This document shows positions 1-5,498 of a DNA stretch of 8,459 nt, in pieces; within the stretch, counting starts at the first letter, position 1; every line of letters starts with the position of its first letter. Source of the DNA: Ravibacter sp964559125 (GTDB lineage Bacteria > Bacteroidota > Bacteroidia > Cytophagales > Spirosomataceae); contig CAZLGW010000085.1 of the NCBI GenBank assembly GCA_964559125.1, forward strand, positions 1 through 8,459. The letters are read 5' to 3'. The notes beneath the pieces were generated by a model that saw only the letters and a program-made list of their open reading frames with translations, was not told the DNA's origin and searched no databases. A program made the position numbers and the translations under genes.

Positions 1-8
1 CAGGAATA

Positions 9-2267
9 ATGAACGATTATTTATCGACTTTAAATGAGCCTCAACGTAAGGCGGTATTGCACGGAGAGGGGCCGATGATGATTATTGCAGGCGCAGGCTC
101 GGGGAAAACGCGGGTGCTTACTTACAGGATTGCTCACCTGATAGAAAACGGGGTGGATCCCTTCCGTATCCTGTCGCTGACTTTTACCAATAAGGCGGCC
201 GGGGAAATGAGGGAAAGGATCGAAAAGGCGATAGGGCTTGAAGCACGCAACATCTGGTCAGGCACTTTCCACTCGGTCTTTGCCAAGATCCTGAGGTTCG
301 AAGCCAGGTACCTGGGCTATACCAGCGATTTTTCGATTTATGATACGGACGACTCCAAATCACTGATCAGGACGATCGTAAAGGAGTTTAACCTGGATGA
401 TAAAATCTACAAGGCTAATGTGGTGCTCAACAGGATCTCAGGAGCCAAGAACCGGTTGGTATCGGCAGACGACTACCTGAATAATCCTATGATCCAGGCC
501 GACGATGCAACCAGCAAGCTGCCGGAGATAGGCCGGATCTACAAGGCATACAGCATCAGGTGCTTCCAGGCGAATGCCATGGATTTCGACGATCTCCTGT
601 TCAATACCAATGTCCTTTTCAGGGATTTTCCGGAAGTGCTGCATAAGTACCAGCACAGGTTCCACTATGTAATGGTAGACGAGTTCCAGGATACGAACGT
701 TTCCCAGTACCTGATTACCCGCAAGCTGTCGGCCGTACACCGGAATATCTGTGTGGTAGGCGATGATGCCCAGAGCATCTATGCGTTCAGGGGCGCCAAT
801 ATCGAGAATATACTCAATTTCGAGAGGGATTTCCCGGATGTAACGGTGGTTAAGCTGGAGCAGAACTACCGGTCGACGCAGATTATCGTGAATGCAGCCA
901 ATTCAGTAATCGCGAAAAATAAGGCGCAGCTTGAGAAGAAGGTATTTACCAGGAATTCGGAGGGAACGCCTATCGATGTAATCAAGGCGGGTTCGGATAA
1001 CGAAGAAGGCAGGCTGGTAGCTACTTCCATTTTCGAGGAGAAAATGAAAGACAACCTTAATAATGAGAGTTTCGCGATCTTATACCGGACCAACGCACAG
1101 TCGCGTGCATTTGAAGAAGCGCTGCGGAAGCGGGGGATCAAGTACCGGATCGTGGGCGGGTTGTCATTCTACCAGCGAAAGGAAATCAAAGATCTGCTCG
1201 GCTACCTGAGGTTTACGGTTAACCAGCGGGATGAAGAAGCGTTTAAAAGGATTATCAACCTGCCCAAACGCGGTATCGGCGACACGACCGTTGCCAAAAT
1301 CGTGGTGACGGCCGCCGAGAACGGGGTAGGCGTATGGGAAGTCGTAAGCAATATCAATAGTTTTGTAAGCGGCCGGGCGACGGCTCCTATCGACCAGTTT
1401 GCCACCCTGATCAAGAGCTTTGGTGTGCTTACTGAAATGGGCAAAAATGCCTACGAGGTAGCCAGCCATATTGCCCAGGCTTCCGGACTTCTCAGAGAAC
1501 TCCATGAAGATAAGACGGTAGAGGGTCTCTCGAGATATGAAAACGTGCAGGAACTGCTGAACGCTATCAAGGAATTCGTCGACCAGGCGGATGAAGACGA
1601 GGATGCAAGCCTCAGCGCTTTCCTGCAATCGGTTTCGCTGCTTACCAATGCCGACGAGCCTGATGAGGACGGTGACCGGGACCGGGTCACGCTGATGACC
1701 ATACATTCGGCGAAAGGACTGGAGTTCCGGAACGTATACATTGTGGGAATGGAGGAAGACCTGTTTCCCAGCCAGATGATGCTGGAAAGCCGCCAGGACC
1801 TGGAGGAAGAGCGGCGCCTGTTTTATGTGGCGATAACGCGTGCGGAGGAGAAGCTTACTTTTTCATACGCAGAGAGCAGATACCAGTGGGGGCGTTTGAA
1901 AATGTGCGAGCCCAGCCGTTTCCTGATGGAGGTTGATTCCAGGTTTCTCAGCTTCCAGGGACATGGTATAGAAAGGGAATCCAGGGACAATACGGTCAGG
2001 GGTGCCCGTTCATTTGCTCTAAAGACCCCGGCCCACAAGCTGGTGCCACGGACGCAGGCGGCTCCGGCGCATACACCTTCGGAAGGTTTTACACCGAGCG
2101 ATACTTCGTCGCTGGCTGTGGGGCAGCGAGTGGAGCACCAGAAGTTCGGGTTTGGGGTAGTAGCCAGGATAGATGAAAACGGGGCGGACAGGAAGGCGGT
2201 CATCGCTTTCGATGATGCGGGAGAGAGAACCCTTCTGCTGAGTTTCGCCAAATTAAGGATCGTCTGA
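9..2267 (+). CDS. uvrD: UvrD/PcrA-type ATP-dependent DNA helicase (superfamily 1A)
   Basis: Translocates 3'-5' on single-stranded DNA and unwinds duplexes in nucleotide excision repair, mismatch repair and clearance of replication or transcription blocks; cytoplasmic. The 752 residues show the SF1A motifs in order: Q motif LNEPQRKAV (8-16), Walker A GAGSGKT (28-34), motif Ia FTNKAA (59-64), Walker B VDEFQDTN (223-230), motif III GDDAQSIYAFRG (251-262), motif IV NYRS (286-289), motif V TIHSAKGLEF (564-573) and motif VI VAITRAEEKL (607-616). After a low-complexity linker (about 655-700), residues 704-752 (VGQRVEHQKFGFG onward) match the small Tudor-like C-terminal domain of PcrA/UvrD, which in other bacteria contacts RNA polymerase. 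Length is normal and no key residue is missing. The ATG has AGGA at positions 2-5 as a possible ribosome site; the window starts just upstream, so the promoter is not visible. UvrD and PcrA cannot be told apart here; RecB and Rep are less likely because of the C-terminal domain. Confidence 0.97.
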   Translation: MNDYLSTLNEPQRKAVLHGEGPMMIIAGAGSGKTRVLTYRIAHLIENGVDPFRILSLTFTNKAAGEMRERIEKAIGLEARNIWSGTFHSVFAKILRFEARYLGYTSDFSIYDTDDSKSLIRTIVKEFNLDDKIYKANVVLNRISGAKNRLVSADDYLNNPMIQADDATSKLPEIGRIYKAYSIRCFQANAMDFDDLLFNTNVLFRDFPEVLHKYQHRFHYVMVDEFQDTNVSQYLITRKLSAVHRNICVVGDDAQSIYAFRGANIENILNFERDFPDVTVVKLEQNYRSTQIIVNAANSVIAKNKAQLEKKVFTRNSEGTPIDVIKAGSDNEEGRLVATSIFEEKMKDNLNNESFAILYRTNAQSRAFEEALRKRGIKYRIVGGLSFYQRKEIKDLLGYLRFTVNQRDEEAFKRIINLPKRGIGDTTVAKIVVTAAENGVGVWEVVSNINSFVSGRATAPIDQFATLIKSFGVLTEMGKNAYEVASHIAQASGLLRELHEDKTVEGLSRYENVQELLNAIKEFVDQADEDEDASLSAFLQSVSLLTNADEPDEDGDRDRVTLMTIHSAKGLEFRNVYIVGMEEDLFPSQMMLESRQDLEEERRLFYVAITRAEEKLTFSYAESRYQWGRLKMCEPSRFLMEVDSRFLSFQGHGIERESRDNTVRGARSFALKTPAHKLVPRTQAAPAHTPSEGFTPSDTSSLAVGQRVEHQKFGFGVVARIDENGADRKAVIAFDDAGERTLLLSFAKLRIV

Positions 2268-2271
2268 AAAG

Positions 2272-2340
2272 ACGTATGGCAGATAAGTGAAGCATCTTGC
2301 TTCCTTGCCAGACGGGATAAAAAAAGCGGGTGGCATACGT
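2272..2340. repeat. Nested inverted repeats after the helicase gene
   Basis: Three short perfect inverted repeats lie just after the helicase stop codon. ACGTATG (2272-2278) is complementary to CATACGT (2334-2340). TGGCA (2277-2281) is complementary to TGCCA (2306-2310). GAAGCA (2289-2294) and TGCTTC (2298-2303) form a 6-bp stem with a TCT loop. The innermost hairpin is compatible with either outer pairing, but the two outer pairings share bases and exclude each other. No T-run follows directly, so this is not a standard terminator. It may fold in the mRNA 3' end; function unknown. Confidence 0.45.
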
Positions 2341-2385
2341 AAGAAAAGGTAAAGTACTGCTTTAGGTATTATCGGGCTTTTTTTA
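2318..2385 (+). terminator. Possible weak terminator or A/T-arm inverted repeat
   Basis: TAAAAAAAGC (2318-2327) is the exact complement of GCTTTTTTTA (2376-2385), a 10-bp pairing with a 48-nt loop. The right arm holds seven T after GGGC, as at the end of an intrinsic terminator, but no GC-rich stem closes directly before the T-run. It could end helicase transcription inefficiently, or the T-run may simply be part of the promoter region of the next gene. Confidence is low. Confidence 0.25.
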
Positions 2386-2391
2386 GCTTTT
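2361..2391 (+). promoter_or_regulatory. Candidate Bacteroidota-type promoter for the DUF4301 gene
   Basis: TTTA (2361-2364) and TAGCTTTT (2384-2391) are separated by 19 bp. They resemble the Bacteroidota primary sigma consensus (TTTG near -33, TAnnTTTG near -7), each with one mismatch. The start site would be around 2396-2400, leaving a leader of about 25 nt to the ATG at 2422. A/T-rich sequence yields such matches by chance, so this is only a candidate. Confidence 0.3.
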
Positions 2392-2421
2392 ATCTATAAT
2401 CGAATAATCAAAAAGGAACCA

Positions 2422-3918
2422 ATGTTTGAAGATAAAGACCTCAAGCAAATAGAGAGAAGGGGAAGCGATACCAACGCAGTAAATACACAATTAAAATACT
2501 TTGTCGACGGATTTCCATACCTGAGGCTTGAGAAAGCAGCCCGGGTAGCCGACGGAATCATCCGGCTGGATGAGGACGAGGCTGAGCGGAAAATGGAGAA
2601 ATACGACAGGCTTATAGCCGGCCAGGAGCTTACCCCGCTGAAATTTGTCCCTGCTTCGGGAGCAGCCTCAAGAATGTTCAAGTCCCTCTTTTCTTTTCTC
2701 GACAACGGGAAATCGGATGCTTCTGTAGAGGAATTTTTTAGTAAACTGGGTGATTTTGCCTTTTACAACAGTCTGAAGCAACTGATGGCGACAGACGGGA
2801 TAGACATTGATTCGGCAGATAAGCACACTATTGCCGAATACTTTCTGACCGACAAAGGTCTGGGATACGGGACACTGCCGAAGGGATTGCTTGAGTTCCA
2901 TCGTGCGGAGCCAAAACCCCGGACCCCGCTCGAAGAGCACCTGGTAGAGGCTATCCAGTATGCGAGCTCGGGCGGTACGGCTTTACTGCATTTCACGGTT
3001 TCTCCCGAGCACAGGGATAAATTTGAAAAGCTGGTAGTGGAAAGGCTGCCTCATTACGAAAGCAACTTTGAAACCAAGTTTTATATCTCCTTTTCTGAGC
3101 AGCATCCTTCTACCGATACTATTTCGGTCAATCCCGACAATACGCCCTTCAGGGAGCCTGACGGCAGCCTGTTGTTCAGACCCGCCGGTCATGGCGCATT
3201 GCTGGCCAACCTGGCCGAACTTGACGCGGATATTATCTTCATTAAGAATATCGATAATGTTGTTCCGGATAGTCTTAAGCCGACCACGATAAAATACAAG
3301 AAGGTGCTGGCGGCTATATTGCTGGACTACCAGAAAAGAATTTTTGACTTTCAGGCCAGGCTGGAAGAGAATGTTACGCCTTCTCTTCTGCAGGAGCTCG
3401 ATGCTTTTTACAGGAATGCGCTGTGCACGATCCCGCCAGCAGATTTCGGAAACCGGACGGAAGCGGAACAGGCCGCTTATTTTAAAAAGAAACTCAACCG
3501 GCCTGTAAGGGTATGCGGCATGGTGAAAAACCAGGGAGAGCCGGGAGGAGGGCCTTTCTGGGCAAGAAACAGGGACGGCAGCACTTCCCTGCAGGTAGTG
3601 GAGTCGGCCCAGGTAGACCTGGCTGATGAAGCACAAAAAGCGATATGGGTTACCGCTACCCACTTTAATCCCGTCGACCTGGTGATAGCCACCAAAGATG
3701 CCGATGGGAATTTGTATAACCTGGATGATTTCCGGGATCCGGATACCGGCTTTATTTCGTCAAAGTCGAAGGACGGCAAAGAACTCAAAGCGCAGGAACT
3801 GCCCGGGCTCTGGAACGGGTCGATGTCCGACTGGAATACTTTATTTGTGGAAGTGCCCCTGATTACCTTTAACCCGGTCAAGACGGTAAACGACCTGCTG
3901 AGAGAACAGCACCAATAG
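2422..3918 (+). CDS. DUF4301 family protein, possible nucleotidyltransferase-like fold
   Basis: A 498-residue protein with no signal peptide or membrane segment, so probably cytoplasmic. I recognise it as DUF4301, a family of about 500 residues without an assigned function as far as I know. Conserved-looking blocks are LTPLKFVPASGAASRMFK (70-87), LLHFTVSPEH (188-197), RPAGHGALLANL (253-264), IIFIKNIDNVVPD (271-283), a glycine-rich QGEPGGGPFWARN (371-383), LQVVESAQVD (390-399) and THFNPVDLV (413-421). Their order and content resemble UDP-sugar pyrophosphorylases such as UAP1: a glycine-rich G-x-x-[ST]-R-[ML] nucleotide loop, a GHG/GNG-type loop, an [IV]DN strand end and a VVE-type strand. That is my inference and not an established activity. 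ATG at 2422 is preceded by AAAAGGA (2411-2417), a fair ribosome site that supports this start. It stands alone on its strand, 154 bp after the helicase and convergent with the next gene 31 bp downstream, so no partner can be named. Confidence 0.9.
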   Translation: MFEDKDLKQIERRGSDTNAVNTQLKYFVDGFPYLRLEKAARVADGIIRLDEDEAERKMEKYDRLIAGQELTPLKFVPASGAASRMFKSLFSFLDNGKSDASVEEFFSKLGDFAFYNSLKQLMATDGIDIDSADKHTIAEYFLTDKGLGYGTLPKGLLEFHRAEPKPRTPLEEHLVEAIQYASSGGTALLHFTVSPEHRDKFEKLVVERLPHYESNFETKFYISFSEQHPSTDTISVNPDNTPFREPDGSLLFRPAGHGALLANLAELDADIIFIKNIDNVVPDSLKPTTIKYKKVLAAILLDYQKRIFDFQARLEENVTPSLLQELDAFYRNALCTIPPADFGNRTEAEQAAYFKKKLNRPVRVCGMVKNQGEPGGGPFWARNRDGSTSLQVVESAQVDLADEAQKAIWVTATHFNPVDLVIATKDADGNLYNLDDFRDPDTGFISSKSKDGKELKAQELPGLWNGSMSDWNTLFVEVPLITFNPVKTVNDLLREQHQ

Positions 3919-3949
3919 CTTCTACGAATTTCAATACGCAGGCTTTCTT

Positions 3950-4414
3950 TTATTTCGTTCGTATCCCGGTCAACTGCTGGTATACAACCTCCGCTTCATC
4001 CTGGTAGGGGTGGATTTCGGTTTCGGCAATTTTGTGAAACATGTATTCTGCCTGGGCAATGCTGCCTTTCCGGAGGTAAGCCAGCGCCAGGTACCATTCG
4101 GAAGCATTTGATACGGTCTCTTTCATATGGCGGGCCGGTTTCTCCAGTGTAGCGCATGCCGCGGCTGCCTTACCTGCTTTCAGCAGGGCAATCCCTTTGT
4201 ACAAATCTGCAGAATCTGTTTTCAGCCTTGAAAGCTCCCGGTCACTGACCCTGTAGGCAGAAGGATGGGAATCCATTGCTTTCAGAGGCACGGGGTTAAA
4301 ATGGGCGCGGAAGATCTCATCTGCCGTTTTTGCGGGAAGAGGTCGCTGCGCCTCTGTTTGCTCATAACAGAAGAACAGGACAAACAGGATAATATTGATG
4401 CCTTTCCGGGGCAA
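3950..4414 (-). CDS. Small exported TPR-like protein
   Basis: A 154-residue protein with a basic N-terminus and hydrophobic core (IILFVLFFC, residues 8-16) ending near EAQ-RP (21-25), which looks like a Sec signal peptide. The rest is soluble. Residues 70-93 (DLYKGIALLKAGKAAAACATLEK) and 105-148 (SEWYLALAYLRKGSIAQAEYMF onward) form two helix-turn-helix units of the tetratricopeptide type, like the short TPR segments in Bacteroidota periplasmic proteins; these usually bind proteins and have no catalytic role. The start is TTG at 4414: an in-frame TAA lies about 24 nt upstream and the next in-frame ATG is residue 47, which would remove the signal peptide. The start lies 2 nt after the stop codon of the esterase gene, so translation is probably coupled and both share one transcript. 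No catalytic motif is visible and the partner is unknown. Confidence 0.75.
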   Translation of the reverse strand: MPRKGINIILFVLFFCYEQTEAQRPLPAKTADEIFRAHFNPVPLKAMDSHPSAYRVSDRELSRLKTDSADLYKGIALLKAGKAAAACATLEKPARHMKETVSNASEWYLALAYLRKGSIAQAEYMFHKIAETEIHPYQDEAEVVYQQLTGIRTK

Positions 4415-4416
4415 AT

Positions 4417-5289
4417 CTATCTTGTGAAGCTTTTTCCTACAAATTTAAGTACTTCCGGGAGGGCCGTCCGCCAGTATACCCATGAATGCCCGCCGTCGCG
4501 GACCCTGAATTCATGTGGGATCCCTTTGTCGATCATGGCGGCATGAAGCGCCATGTTGCCTTTGATCAGGAAGTCGTCATCTCCGCAATCTATATAATAA
4601 CGCACCGATTTCAACTTGTCAGCGGGAGCGGTTTCCACGATTTTGAGTGGGGAGTTGTCGTACCAGTGTTTATTGAGACGGTCTTTTCCCCGCAACCCTT
4701 TTTGCAGGAAAACACCCATAAAGTTGTCCCAACGATCGTCTGCAACTTTCAGGATTTCGTCGTCGGTCCAGACGGCTGCGCTCAAAGGGGCTGCCGCAGC
4801 GAACATGTCGGGATGCTTCAGCGAGAAAATAAGCGAGCCGTACCCGCCCATGGAAAGGCCCGCTACCGCGCGGAATTCCTTCTTACTGCGGATACGATAA
4901 GTTTTTTCCATTTCGGGGATAAATTCATTGATAAAGAAGTCCTCATAGCGGACCTTCCCGTCGTGGGAATTGATGTAAAAAGAAACGCCGCCATCAGGCA
5001 TTACGATAATGGTGGCCGGAGCCTCTCCGGCTGCGATCGTTTTGTCGGCAATGTGCTGTACTTCTCCGAATTGTGTCCAGCCGGTTTCGTCATCCGTATA
5101 GCCGTGGAGAAGGTAAAGGACGGGATAGCTGCGGTTTGTGTTTTCGTAGCCATGCGGCAGATAGATGCTGTATTTTACTTCCTTTCCCAGAACCTTGCTG
5201 TTGACGGAGAGACTTTCTTTCAGCGTACCTGACTGGGCTATGCAAAGCGAGCTGAGAAGGGAGAGGCAAAAGATGTAAACTGGTTTCAT
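4417..5289 (-). CDS. Secreted alpha/beta-hydrolase esterase (esterase D / feruloyl esterase-like)
   Basis: A 290-residue serine hydrolase of the esterase D / XynZ-type family, whose members hydrolyse acyl, feruloyl or acetyl esters, some on plant polysaccharides. A signal peptide (MKPVYIFCLSLLSSLCIA, residues 1-18) predicts export to the periplasm or beyond. There is no proper lipobox before Cys16. The oxyanion region is YLLHGYTDDETGW (59-71). The nucleophile elbow is GLSMGG (144-149) with Ser146. The likely acid is Asp239 in DCGDDDF and the base is His268 in GGHSW, so the triad is complete. Length is typical of a single-domain member; no carbohydrate-binding module is attached. The ATG at 5289 places the signal peptide correctly; no Shine-Dalgarno sequence is visible. 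It is first in a two-gene unit with the small TPR-like protein and diverges from the FG-GAP gene across 209 bp. The substrate cannot be read from sequence; carbohydrate esterase, tributyrin esterase and S-formylglutathione hydrolase-like activities are all possible, the last unlikely for an exported protein. Confidence 0.9.
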   Translation of the reverse strand: MKPVYIFCLSLLSSLCIAQSGTLKESLSVNSKVLGKEVKYSIYLPHGYENTNRSYPVLYLLHGYTDDETGWTQFGEVQHIADKTIAAGEAPATIIVMPDGGVSFYINSHDGKVRYEDFFINEFIPEMEKTYRIRSKKEFRAVAGLSMGGYGSLIFSLKHPDMFAAAAPLSAAVWTDDEILKVADDRWDNFMGVFLQKGLRGKDRLNKHWYDNSPLKIVETAPADKLKSVRYYIDCGDDDFLIKGNMALHAAMIDKGIPHEFRVRDGGHSWVYWRTALPEVLKFVGKSFTR

Positions 5290-5293
5290 TGGT

Positions 5294-5341
5294 GATGTGA
5301 TGGTGAGTCAATTAGACAATGTGAAAATGAGACGATGTAGC
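5294..5341. repeat. Degenerate 8-bp tandem repeat upstream of the esterase gene
   Basis: Six octamers can be read in phase on the plus strand: GATGTGAT, GGTGAGTC, AATTAGAC, AATGTGAA, AATGAGAC, GATGTAGC. The consensus is about AATGTGAC. The tract begins 4 bp upstream of the esterase ATG, so it lies in that gene's leader. A shorter tract with similar octamers lies upstream of the cyclophilin gene (8033-8056). Role unknown; it could be leftover slipped-strand repeat DNA or a leader element. Confidence 0.5.
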
Positions 5342-5445
5342 GTGGTGGTTGAAGTGAGGCATTCAGGTATTGAAAAGTCTAAAGGTAATGAATTTTCCGC
5401 CTGTATGTTATCGGCCTGTGCTATGGATTTCCAGCGAAAGTGTTT

Positions 5446-5453
5446 TATTTTCG
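5446..5453 (+). promoter_or_regulatory. Weak -7-like element before the FG-GAP gene
   Basis: TATTTTCG matches TAnnTTTG at all but one position and lies 45 bp before the ATG at 5499. No TTTG-like -33 element is seen at the right distance upstream, so the call is weak. It lies immediately before the first copy of an 11-bp direct repeat. Confidence 0.2.
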
Positions 5454-5487
5454 GAACTTCTTTCAATTGATTTCCTGAACTTCTTTC
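5454..5487. repeat. Exact 11-bp direct repeat in the FG-GAP gene leader
   Basis: GAACTTCTTTC occurs at 5454-5464 and again at 5477-5487, start to start 23 bp, with 12 bp between the copies. The second copy ends 11 bp before the ATG at 5499. A spacing near two helical turns would place both copies on the same face of the DNA, which could suit a regulator dimer, but no regulator is encoded nearby. It could also act in the mRNA leader. Confidence 0.5.
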
Positions 5488-5498
5488 TTGTTTTCTTA

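Noticed and set aside
1164..1706. 180-codon open frame on the minus strand inside the helicase
   Set aside because: The plus strand encodes conserved helicase sequence here; the reverse frame shows no family features.
3919..3949. Possible terminator in the 31-bp convergent gap between the DUF4301 and TPR-like genes
   Set aside because: I found no hairpin followed by a T-run on either strand.
4486..5232. Long open frame of 248 codons on the plus strand
   Set aside because: It lies wholly antisense to the esterase, whose catalytic triad and signal peptide are clear; the antisense product shows no recognisable domain.
5370..5498. N-terminal extension of the FG-GAP protein from a TTG codon
   Set aside because: The extra 43 residues carry no conserved feature, while ATG at 5499 starts directly with a good signal peptide; the upstream stretch looks like promoter and leader DNA.
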